From VXRJ01 sp965246995 (GTDB taxonomy: Bacteria > Acidobacteriota > Vicinamibacteria > Vicinamibacterales > UBA8438), in contig OZ252008.1 of the NCBI GenBank assembly GCA_965246995.1, positions 1,860,001-1,924,000 on the forward strand: 64,000 nt of DNA, read 5' to 3'. This document shows, in pieces, positions 34,065-41,780 of this stretch; position 1 is the stretch's first letter, and the number at the start of each line of letters is the position of its first letter. Under the pieces are notes generated by a model. It was not told the DNA's origin. It saw nothing but the letters and a program-made list of their open reading frames with translations, and did not search any database. Both the position numbers and the translations under genes were made by a program.

Positions 34065-35288
34065 ATGGCGCTGGTGGCACTCGGCGTCAGTGGCGGCATC
34101 GGCGCCTACAAGGCGGTCGAGGTGGCGCGCCGCCTCCAGCAGCGGGGGCACGGTGTCGCCGCGGTGATGACCACCAATGCGGAGCGGTTCGTCGGTCCCC
34201 TCACGTTCGAGGCGATCACGCAGCGCCGGGTCGCGACCGATCAGTTCGCGCCGGGGGTCAACGCCGACATCGATCACATAGCGCTCGCGACCGAGGCGGA
34301 CCTGCTGCTGGTGGCGCCGGCGACCGCGAACGTCATCGGCAAGTTCGCCAGCGGTGTGGCCGACGACTTCCTCTCGTCCCTGTACATCGCCACCACCGCG
34401 CCGGTGCTGCTTGCGCCGGCGATGAACACCAACATGCTGGCGCACCCCGCAGTGCAAGCGAACCTCCGGACCCTGGCCGATCGGGGCGTACGGTTCGTCG
34501 ATCCCGGAGAGGGGTACCTGGCCTGCGGCTGGGTGGGGAAGGGCCGCCTGGCCGAGCCGGAACAGATTGTCGAGGCGGCCGACACGCTGCTGCGCGGCCG
34601 GGGCGAGTGGGCCGGACGCGCGCTACTCGTGACCGCAGGGCCGACGTGCGAGGATATCGACCCCGTCCGCTTCCTGGGCAACCGGTCGACCGGGCGGATG
34701 GGTTACGCCGTGGCGGCCGAGGCGGCGGCGCGCGGGGCGCGCGTGCTGCTCGTGTCCGGTCCGACGGAGCTGGTCCCACCGGCCGGCGTGGAAGTGGTTG
34801 CGGTCCGAAGCGCACGGGAGATGCATGCCTCGGTGATGCGCCTGACCGCCGATGGCAGCCTCGACGCCGTGGTGATGGCGGCGGCGGTCGCCGATTACAC
34901 GCCGGCGGAGGGTACGAGCGCGTCGAAGCTCAAGAAGCGCGACGATGAGCTGGTACTGGCGCTTCGGCGAACCCCCGACGTTCTCGCGGAGCTGGGTGCG
35001 CGGCGCGGCGCCGAGGGAACTCCCATCCTGGTCGGCTTCGCGGCCGAAACGAACGACACCGTTCGCCATGCCCGCGAGAAGCTGACCGCGAAGCGGGTCG
35101 ATCTGATCGTGGCGAACGACGTCACCGCGCCGGGCGCCGGTTTTGGCACCGAGACGAACGCTGCGCACCTGGTGAGCACCGACGGAGTCGAGCCGGTTTC
35201 GCTTCGGTCGAAGCGCGATCTCGCCCGCATCATCCTGGACCGGATCGACACGCGCCTTGCGGCGCGGGCGCCGGTTGTCCCGTCGTAG
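34065..35288 (+). CDS. coaBC: bifunctional phosphopantothenoylcysteine decarboxylase/phosphopantothenate--cysteine ligase
   Basis: A 407-residue fused enzyme of coenzyme A synthesis. The N-terminal CoaC flavoprotein half has SGGIGAYKAVEVARRL and APAMNTNML near 121-129. The C-terminal CoaB ligase half starts near residue 185 with LLVTAGPTCEDIDPVRF and has NRSTGRMGYAVA and KLKKRDDEL. Length is normal. It is two bases after gmk and seven before the DNA glycosylase gene. Confidence 0.95.
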   Translation: MALVALGVSGGIGAYKAVEVARRLQQRGHGVAAVMTTNAERFVGPLTFEAITQRRVATDQFAPGVNADIDHIALATEADLLLVAPATANVIGKFASGVADDFLSSLYIATTAPVLLAPAMNTNMLAHPAVQANLRTLADRGVRFVDPGEGYLACGWVGKGRLAEPEQIVEAADTLLRGRGEWAGRALLVTAGPTCEDIDPVRFLGNRSTGRMGYAVAAEAAARGARVLLVSGPTELVPPAGVEVVAVRSAREMHASVMRLTADGSLDAVVMAAAVADYTPAEGTSASKLKKRDDELVLALRRTPDVLAELGARRGAEGTPILVGFAAETNDTVRHAREKLTAKRVDLIVANDVTAPGAGFGTETNAAHLVSTDGVEPVSLRSKRDLARIILDRIDTRLAARAPVVPS

Positions 35289-35295
35289 TCCGACC

Positions 35296-36129
35296 GTGGC
35301 CGACCACGAACAACGCGAGCAGATCGCCGCACACCTGGCGTACTACCGCGCGCTCGGCGTTACGGGTGTCAGCCGTGATCCGGCCTGGCGCGACCGCCCG
35401 GCGGAACAGCCGGTGGAGCAGGCGAGCCCGGCGCCGGCCGAGCCTGCCGCGCCGGCACCTGTTCCGGTGGCACCTGCTGCCGCCGAGCCCGCCGAAGCCC
35501 CTCCAGCGCCGATCATCGCGCCGCAGGCGGCATCGTTCCTCGACGAGCCGGTGTTCGTGCCCGAGGGCGCCACGGCAGCGGAGCGTCTCGACGCGATCCG
35601 CAGCGAACTGGGTGATTGCACGCGCTGCAAGCTCCATGGCGGCCGGACGCACCTCGTGTTCGGTGTCGGCAACCCGGACGCCGATCTGATGTTCGTCGGG
35701 GAGGCGCCGGGCCGTGACGAGGACCTGCAGGGCGAGCCGTTCGTCGGCCGAGCCGGGCAACTGCTGACCAAGATTATCGAAGCGATCGATCTGCGCCGGG
35801 AGGACGTCTACATCGCCAACGTGATCAAGTGCCGCCCGCCGCAGAACCGCAACCCGGAGCCGGACGAGATCGAGACCTGCCGGCCGTTCCTCTTCGCCCA
35901 GATCGACGTGATCGCGCCCCGGGTAATCGTCGCACTCGGATCATTCGCCGTGAAGACCTTGCTCGGCGACGATTCCATCGCGATTTCGAAGGCGCGTGGC
36001 CGGGACTACACCTGCCGGGGCGCACGCCTGATACCGACGTTCCACCCGGCGTATCTCCTCCGGAGTCCCAACAAGAAGCGGGATGTCTGGGAGGATATGA
36101 AGCGGGTCCGATCGATCCTTCGCGGCTGA
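35296..36129 (+). CDS. uracil-DNA glycosylase, family 4
   Basis: A 277-residue Fe-S uracil-DNA glycosylase. After a Pro/Ala-rich N-terminal extension (about residues 35-85), the catalytic domain shows CTRCKLH (first cluster cysteines), the active-site block GEAPGRDEDLQGEPFVGRAG, NVIKCRPPQNRNPEPDE, and the C-terminal TFHPAYLLR. GTG 35296 is chosen, as starts further upstream lie inside coaBC. Its stop overlaps the priA start by one base (TGATG). Confidence 0.92.
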   Translation: MADHEQREQIAAHLAYYRALGVTGVSRDPAWRDRPAEQPVEQASPAPAEPAAPAPVPVAPAAAEPAEAPPAPIIAPQAASFLDEPVFVPEGATAAERLDAIRSELGDCTRCKLHGGRTHLVFGVGNPDADLMFVGEAPGRDEDLQGEPFVGRAGQLLTKIIEAIDLRREDVYIANVIKCRPPQNRNPEPDEIETCRPFLFAQIDVIAPRVIVALGSFAVKTLLGDDSIAISKARGRDYTCRGARLIPTFHPAYLLRSPNKKRDVWEDMKRVRSILRG

Positions 36130-38405
36130 TGCCTCACCTGGTGTCGGTCGCGGTGCCAGTGCCGTTCCTGCCGCCGCTCACCTACCGCGTCCCGGAGGGG
36201 AAGCCGCCGCCACCGGTCGGCGGACGGGTCCGGGTGCCCCTGGGCCGGCGCACCGTCATCGGTTGCGTCGTCCCGGATGACGTCGGCGTACGCGAAGGTC
36301 CGGTTGCGACGCCGCCGGAGGATCAGGTGCGTGACCTGATCGAGATCCTGGACGACGAGCCGTACCTGCCGCTCGACGTGGTCCGCCTCGCGCTCTGGGT
36401 GGCCGACTACTACGTCTGCGGCGCCGGCGAAGCGCTCGCCACGGCGCTGCCGCCGCTCTCGTCGCGTGGAGCAGGTGGGCGGCGTACGCCGGGCGGCTTC
36501 CGCACCGAGCGGATCGTCCGCATCACTCCGGCCGGGCACGCAGCGCTTCGGGCCGGAACCGGACTCGGTCCGCTCCAGCGCACGGCGCTTGACCGGCTTG
36601 CCACGGCGGGGGAGAAGGGCCTGCCGGCGGCAACCCTCACCTTGGCCGGTGCGGGCAGCACCGTCGTCGCCCGCCTCCGGCGACGGGAACTGGTGACGGT
36701 CGATTCACGCCGTATCGAACGCGATCCGTTCGCCCCCGGCGGGGGCGCCCTGACCCTGGAGAAGGCGGATCCGCCCGCCGCACCCGCAGCGCGGCGTCTT
36801 ACGCCCGGCCAGCGGGCGGCCCTCGACGTACTCGCGCCGCTTGCCGCGAAGGAGGCCTTCGACGTCGCTCTCCTCCGCGGCGTCACCGGCAGCGGCAAGA
36901 CCGAGCTCTATCTGCGTCTCGCCCGCGCTGTCGCGGGCGCTGGCCGGCGCGTGCTGGTGCTGGTGCCGGAAATCGCGCTCACCCCCGCGGTCACGACGGC
37001 GTTCCGGGACGCGTTCGGCGCCCGCGTCGCGATTCAGCACAGCGGCCTCTCCGATGGCGAGCGGCACGATCAGTGGCACCGAATCCGGCGGGGCGACGTG
37101 GATGTCGTCGTCGGCACGCGCTCCGCGGTCTTCGCGCCACTCGATCGGCTCGGTCTCGTCGTCGTCGACGAAGAGCACGACACGTCGTACAAACAGGACG
37201 AGAACCCGCGCTACCACGCACGCAGCGTCGCGATTGTCCGGGCGAAGGCGGCAGGGGCGCTGGTGGTGCTCGGTTCGGCAACGCCGTCACTCGAGAGCGC
37301 GCACCACGCCACGCACGGGAAGTACCGCCTGGTAACGATGGATGAGCGGGTGCATCGCCGGCCGCTTGCCGACGTGCGCATCGTCGACATGCGGGCGGAA
37401 GTGGCGGAGACCGGCCCCGATACGGTCCTGAGCCGTGCGCTCAGCGAAGCGCTCGACGCGACGCTCGGACGCGGAGAGCAGGCGCTTGTCCTCCTGAACC
37501 GGCGCGGCTTCGCAGCGGCACTGCTCTGCCGGTCGTGCGGCCGTACGCTCGAGTGTCCGAACTGCAGCGTGTCGCTGACGCTGCACCGCGCGGCGCACCG
37601 CGTAAGGTGCCACTACTGCAACTACAGCACGCGTCGCCCGGATACCTGTGCGCACTGCGCCGGACCGTATCTCGAGGCGGTCGGGTTCGGCACGGAACGA
37701 ATCGAGGCAGACCTGGCGGAGCAGTTCCCGTCCGTCAGCGTGGCGCGGCTGGACCGCGATGCGACCCGTCGCCGGGGTGCGCTGGCGTCGCTGCTGGCCA
37801 GCTTCCGTGACGGATCGGTGCAGGTGCTGGTAGGCACGCAGATGATCGCCAAGGGGCACGACTTTCCGAACGTGACGCTGGTGGGGGTGGTTTCCGCGGA
37901 TGTCGGTCTCGGTCTCGCCGACTTCCGCGCGGCGGAGCGAACGTTCCAGTTGCTGACTCAGGTAGCGGGGCGCGCGGGGCGGGGCGACCGCCGCGGGACC
38001 GCGATCGTCCAGTCCTTCTACCCGGAGCACTATGCCGTGGTGCACGCGTGCCGGCAGGCCTATGCGCCGTTCTTCGAAGAGGAGATGCGCTATCGCGACC
38101 ACCTCCGCTACCCCCCGGTCGTCTCGATGGTGAACGCGGTGGTGCGGGGCCGCTCGATCGGCGCCGCGATGGAGGATGCCGGTGCGCTCGCCGGCCTGAT
38201 CCGCGAGCGGGCCGGTTCACGCCTGCGCGTCCTCGGTCCGGCGGTTGCGCCGCTCGCCCGTCTGCGGGGCCAGCACCGCGCGCAGATCTTCCTGAAGGGA
38301 AACGCGCGGCGGGCGATGCAGCAGGCGGTTCGCGCCGCGCTCGATGCGCGTCCCGATCTCCGGCGCCGCGTCACGGTCGATATCGACCCCGTGAATCTGT
38401 TGTGA
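36129..38405 (+). CDS. priA: primosomal protein N' (replication restart helicase)
   Basis: A 758-residue SF2 helicase that reloads the replisome at stalled forks. The N-terminal 3'-DNA-binding domain is present (PFLPPLTYRVPEG, RVRVPLGRRTVIGCV). Walker A GVTGSGKTELYLRLA is near 256, and the DEEH box lies in VVDEEHDTSYKQ. The zinc region holds eight cysteines (CRSCGRTLECPNC, then CHYCNYSTRRPDTCAHC). The C-terminal GRAGRGDR helicase motif is intact. It is the last gene of the ugd-priA operon and converges on the protease gene across 21 bases. Confidence 0.95.
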   Translation: MPHLVSVAVPVPFLPPLTYRVPEGKPPPPVGGRVRVPLGRRTVIGCVVPDDVGVREGPVATPPEDQVRDLIEILDDEPYLPLDVVRLALWVADYYVCGAGEALATALPPLSSRGAGGRRTPGGFRTERIVRITPAGHAALRAGTGLGPLQRTALDRLATAGEKGLPAATLTLAGAGSTVVARLRRRELVTVDSRRIERDPFAPGGGALTLEKADPPAAPAARRLTPGQRAALDVLAPLAAKEAFDVALLRGVTGSGKTELYLRLARAVAGAGRRVLVLVPEIALTPAVTTAFRDAFGARVAIQHSGLSDGERHDQWHRIRRGDVDVVVGTRSAVFAPLDRLGLVVVDEEHDTSYKQDENPRYHARSVAIVRAKAAGALVVLGSATPSLESAHHATHGKYRLVTMDERVHRRPLADVRIVDMRAEVAETGPDTVLSRALSEALDATLGRGEQALVLLNRRGFAAALLCRSCGRTLECPNCSVSLTLHRAAHRVRCHYCNYSTRRPDTCAHCAGPYLEAVGFGTERIEADLAEQFPSVSVARLDRDATRRRGALASLLASFRDGSVQVLVGTQMIAKGHDFPNVTLVGVVSADVGLGLADFRAAERTFQLLTQVAGRAGRGDRRGTAIVQSFYPEHYAVVHACRQAYAPFFEEEMRYRDHLRYPPVVSMVNAVVRGRSIGAAMEDAGALAGLIRERAGSRLRVLGPAVAPLARLRGQHRAQIFLKGNARRAMQQAVRAALDARPDLRRRVTVDIDPVNLL

Positions 38406-38426
38406 CGGCGTCCCTGCAGCTGGCGA

Positions 38427-39338
38427 TCACCCGCCGAATTCAATCGGCGTCGGCGTGAAGCAGATGACGAAGATCACCGCCGCGGCGAGCGCAACCAGGC
38501 GGCGCGTCGGATCGAGCGGGATGTGATCGTCGATCGTCCGCGGATGTCGCGGTCCGACGAGGAACAGCATCACCACCATCAGGATCGCCCAGACAATCCA
38601 GCTCGCCGAGACGAACGTCAGCGCAACCACGACGGCGACGCCGCCGAGCGTGAGGGTGGTGGAGCGCGATCCGAGCGCCGCATAGGCGATGTGTCCCCCG
38701 TCGAGCTGGCCGATCGGGAAGAGATTGAGTGCGGTCGCCAGCAGGCCGAACCAGGCTGCGAAGCCCATCGGGTGGAGGTTGATGGAATATCCGTCGGGGA
38801 TCGTTCCCCAGATCAGCCATGACGCGCCCTGGAACAGCAGCGGCTCGCCCAGCATCAGCAACCCGGCGCCGTCGTCCGGCAGTGGCGTGACGCGTGACAG
38901 CGCGATGCCGAGGAAGAGCGCGGGAACGGCGACTATGAAACCGGCGATCGGTCCGGCCGCGCCCACGTCGAACAGGATGGGCTTGGTCGGGATGCGGTCG
39001 TGAATGCGGATGAATGCGCCGATCGTGCCGGTGAGCAGCGGCGCTGGCAGGAAGTACGGCAACGACGCGTCTATCCGGTAGTAGCGGCACGCCAGGTAGT
39101 GCCCCATCTCGTGCACGCCCAGGATCGCGAGGATCGTGAGGCTGTACCAGGCGCCGTCGAGAAACGACACCGACGGCACCTCGCGTGTGAAATCGGTCAT
39201 GAAGCCGGCGTAGTGACCGCTTCCGACGTACATCGTGCTGACGACGGTGGCCAGAAAGAGCGCCGCGTGGATGAAGCGCGGGCGGCGGCGCACCGGAGGG
39301 GCTTCAGGGAACGGGACAGCGAACGGCTCGGCCGGCAC
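38427..39338 (-). CDS. site-2 protease family (M50) membrane metalloprotease
   Basis: A 303-residue polytopic membrane protein. The zinc site HEMGH is at about residues 77-81, and the second ligand region NLFPIGQLDGGH near 203-214. It has about seven hydrophobic segments and no PDZ domain, unlike RseP. M50 proteases cut transmembrane segments of anti-sigma factors or signal proteins; the substrate is unknown. It starts at a GTG 17 bases after the HU gene, so the two are probably co-transcribed. Confidence 0.85.
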   Translation of the reverse strand: MPAEPFAVPFPEAPPVRRRPRFIHAALFLATVVSTMYVGSGHYAGFMTDFTREVPSVSFLDGAWYSLTILAILGVHEMGHYLACRYYRIDASLPYFLPAPLLTGTIGAFIRIHDRIPTKPILFDVGAAGPIAGFIVAVPALFLGIALSRVTPLPDDGAGLLMLGEPLLFQGASWLIWGTIPDGYSINLHPMGFAAWFGLLATALNLFPIGQLDGGHIAYAALGSRSTTLTLGGVAVVVALTFVSASWIVWAILMVVMLFLVGPRHPRTIDDHIPLDPTRRLVALAAAVIFVICFTPTPIEFGG

Positions 39339-39355
39339 CAGCTTGGGTGGACCGA

Positions 39356-39631
39356 TCAGGTCGGAATGTCCTGGAGATCCTTGCCCGGTTTGAAGCGGAT
39401 AGTCCGCCCGGGCGGGATCCGGACCTCTTGTCCTGTGCGCGGGTTCCGACCAATGCCCCGCTTCCGTGGGCGCACCGAGAAGACGCCGAACCCGCGGAGC
39501 TCGATACGCTCGCCGCGCTGCAGCGAGCGACTGAGGGCGTCCAGCGTCTGCTCCACCGCCTTTTCAGACTGGTGTTTGTTGATCGCTGTAACTTCCTGCG
39601 TTACCCGGTTGACGATATCGGCCTTGATCAT
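39356..39631 (-). CDS. HU/IHF family DNA-binding protein
   Basis: A 91-residue nucleoid protein with the complete HU fold: helix-turn-helix N-terminus (IKADIVNRVTQEV), then RIELRGFGVFSVRPRKR and the DNA-intercalating arm GRNPRTGQEVRIPPGRTIRF. HU or the IHF subunits cannot be told apart safely. The ATG at 39631 (Met-Ile-Lys-Ala) matches the family N-terminus; a start nine codons earlier does not. It diverges from der. Confidence 0.93.
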   Translation of the reverse strand: MIKADIVNRVTQEVTAINKHQSEKAVEQTLDALSRSLQRGERIELRGFGVFSVRPRKRGIGRNPRTGQEVRIPPGRTIRFKPGKDLQDIPT

Positions 39632-39690
39632 GGCGCGTGGACGGATCAGAATGGACAACCATCATACAAGAGCGCCAAGGGTCCGGCCTA

Positions 39691-41118
39691 GTGCCGGGCC
39701 GCCCCACCTCTCTGCCGCGCGTCGTTCTCGTCGGACGCCCCAACGTTGGCAAGTCGACCTTGTTCAACCGGTTGACGGGCGAGCGCCGTGCAATCGTCAC
39801 GCCGATCGCCGGGACGACGCGCGACGTCATGCGCCAGCCGGTCGAATGGCTCGGCACCACCGTCGAACTGGTCGACACCGGTGGATTGTTCGGAGCGAGC
39901 GAAGACCCGTTGCAGGATGCGGTGGCGGCGCAGGGGCTGGGCGCGCTTGACACCGCCGCGGTGATTGTCGTTCTGGTCGACGCACGGGACGGCCTGCTGC
40001 CGGCTGACAAAGAGGTAGCGGTGCGCGCCCGCCGCGCGGGGGCGCGGCTCGTGCTTGCCATCAACAAGGTGGACGAGCCGCGCGACATCGGGGCGGCGGC
40101 CGCGTTCGCCTCGCTGGCGATCGATCCGGCGCTCCCGATTGCGGCCGAGCACGGACTCGGCGTGGGGGACCTGCTCGACGCCATGGTCGAGCAGCTACCG
40201 GCGTCTGCCCGGCCGCCCCGTCGCAGGCGTGCGTCGGTCGATGACGAGGCAGCCGCATCGGAAGACGCGGAGACGAGCGCCGGGCGCGACCGGTCCGAAG
40301 TTCGGGTGGCAATCGTCGGCCGCCCGAACGTCGGCAAGTCCTCGCTCGTCAACCGCCTGCTGCGCGAGGACCGGATGCTCGTGAGCGAGCTCGCCGGCAC
40401 GACGCGGGACGCGGTCGATACCGTGTTCGCGTGGCACGGCGGGCGTATCCGTCTGGTCGACACGGCTGGCATCCGGCGCCCGGGGCGCATCGCGAGTTCA
40501 GGTCGCCTGGAGTCGGTGAGTGTGTTGCAGGCACGGCGCGCTCTCGACCGCGCCGACGTGGCGGTATTGCTGGTCGACGCCTCCACGCCGATCACGAAAC
40601 GCGACGCCGCCATCGCCGGCGAGGCGGAGGAGGCTGGTTGCGGTGTCGTCGTCGTCGCCAACAAGTGGGATCTGGTGAAGGAAAAGGGAGCCGACTACTA
40701 CCGCACCCACGACGCCGACCTGCGCGATGCGCTCCGTTTCGCCAGTTTCGCGCCAATCCTGCATGTCTCGGCCCTCACCGGCGAACGGGCGACGCGGGTT
40801 CTCGAGCGGGCGGTCGAGGTTGCCGCGGCTCGCGCGACACATGTCGGGACGGGGGAACTGAACCGGGTGATCCAGCGCATGGTGGCACACCACCGGCCAA
40901 CCAGCCCCGGCAAGCGGGAGGTGAAGATTCTGTACGCCGCACAGGTGGCAACGCGGCCACCGACGTTCGTCTTCTTCACAAACATTGCTACCCGCTTCCA
41001 TTTCTCGTACGAACGCTACCTGCGGAATCAACTGCGCAAGGCCTTTGGCTTCGAGGGTTCACCCATCCGCGTCCGGGCGCGCTCGCGGCGCACGCGGGCT
41101 CCCAGCCGCCGTCGATGA
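39691..41118 (+). CDS. der: ribosome biogenesis GTPase Der (EngA)
   Basis: A 475-residue double GTPase needed for 50S subunit maturation. The first G1 motif GRPNVGKSTLFNRLTG is near residue 15 and the second GRPNVGKSSLVNRLLR near 208. Switch strings IAGTTRDV and LAGTTRDAVDTV and the NKWDL/NKVDE specificity motifs are present, and the C-terminal KH-like domain follows. A charged linker (about 170-200) joins the domains. GTG 39691 is chosen; an ATG 18 codons upstream falls in non-family sequence. Confidence 0.94.
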   Translation: MPGRPTSLPRVVLVGRPNVGKSTLFNRLTGERRAIVTPIAGTTRDVMRQPVEWLGTTVELVDTGGLFGASEDPLQDAVAAQGLGALDTAAVIVVLVDARDGLLPADKEVAVRARRAGARLVLAINKVDEPRDIGAAAAFASLAIDPALPIAAEHGLGVGDLLDAMVEQLPASARPPRRRRASVDDEAAASEDAETSAGRDRSEVRVAIVGRPNVGKSSLVNRLLREDRMLVSELAGTTRDAVDTVFAWHGGRIRLVDTAGIRRPGRIASSGRLESVSVLQARRALDRADVAVLLVDASTPITKRDAAIAGEAEEAGCGVVVVANKWDLVKEKGADYYRTHDADLRDALRFASFAPILHVSALTGERATRVLERAVEVAAARATHVGTGELNRVIQRMVAHHRPTSPGKREVKILYAAQVATRPPTFVFFTNIATRFHFSYERYLRNQLRKAFGFEGSPIRVRARSRRTRAPSRRR

Positions 41119-41132
41119 GACGGCGAGACATG

Positions 41133-41138
41133 TAGAAT
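41133..41138 (+). promoter_or_regulatory. -10-like box (TAGAAT) before the MerR-type gene
   Basis: TAGAAT ends nine bases before the ATG at 41148, in the 29-base gap after der. It matches the spacing of the other suspected leaderless promoters in this window. Confidence 0.45.
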
Positions 41139-41147
41139 TGTGGCGGG

Positions 41148-41642
41148 ATGGCCGCGACCGTCGAAATACCGGACCGCCCACTATTCAAGGCGTGGGAGGT
41201 GTGTGCTATCGCGGAAGTGCAGCCCTTCGTCCTCCGGTCGTGGGAGCGGGAGTTCCCTACGCTGGGGGAGTCGACGCCAAGTGGCGGCCGCGTCTACCGG
41301 AAGGACGATATCGAACTGGTGCTGACGATCAAGCGCCTGCTCCTGGTGGAGGGGTTGACGCTGGGCGCGGCACGGCGCAAGCTTGGCGGAGCGGAGTCGC
41401 CCGAACCGACCGCCCGTCAGTTGCCGCTCGACGACCTGCTCGGGGAGCATGCGCGCGACCGGATCGTTGCGGTAAAGGTGGGCTTGCGGGCGATCCTGAC
41501 GTCGCTTGCGGCGGATATCGCGCCGGAGCGGAACGGGCAATCTGGAACGGACGCGGCAGCGTCGCCGTCCACGGCCCGCCGTTCGACGGCGGGATCCGGC
41601 AAGCGCGGGACGTCGCGCGAGCGGCGCCCGGCGACGTCGTAG
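41148..41642 (+). CDS. MerR family transcriptional regulator
   Basis: A 164-residue protein with an N-terminal MerR winged helix-turn-helix (about 12-80: FKAWEVCAIAEVQPFVLRSW, then GRVYRKDDIELVLTIKRLL and LTLGAARRKL). A short helical segment follows, then a disordered Ser/Arg-rich tail. There is no effector-binding cysteine set, so metal sensing is unlikely. Target genes are unknown; it ends nine bases before tRNA-Pro. Confidence 0.85.
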   Translation: MAATVEIPDRPLFKAWEVCAIAEVQPFVLRSWEREFPTLGESTPSGGRVYRKDDIELVLTIKRLLLVEGLTLGAARRKLGGAESPEPTARQLPLDDLLGEHARDRIVAVKVGLRAILTSLAADIAPERNGQSGTDAAASPSTARRSTAGSGKRGTSRERRPATS

Positions 41643-41651
41643 TGAGTTTTT

Positions 41652-41728
41652 CGGGATGTGGCGCAGCTTGGTAGCGCACCTGACTGGGGGTCAGGGGGTC
41701 GCTGGTTCGAATCCAGTCATCCCGACCA
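41652..41728 (+). tRNA. tRNA-Pro (anticodon GGG)
   Basis: A 77-base cloverleaf. Acceptor stem CGGGATG pairs with CATCCCG, followed by the discriminator A and an encoded CCA. The D stem is GCGC/GCGC. The anticodon stem CCTGA/TCAGG encloses loop CTGGGGG, giving anticodon GGG, and the T arm loop is TTCGAAT. No integrase or attachment-site duplication is seen beside it. Confidence 0.96.
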
Positions 41729-41780
41729 TGTTCGTGTTGTCTTGGTCGTCGTCGGCTGATCCGTCTGTTGGGAGGAGAGG

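Noticed and set aside
41652..41780. Genomic island inserted at tRNA-Pro
   Set aside because: No integrase, no repeated tRNA 3' end and no change in gene style were seen downstream.
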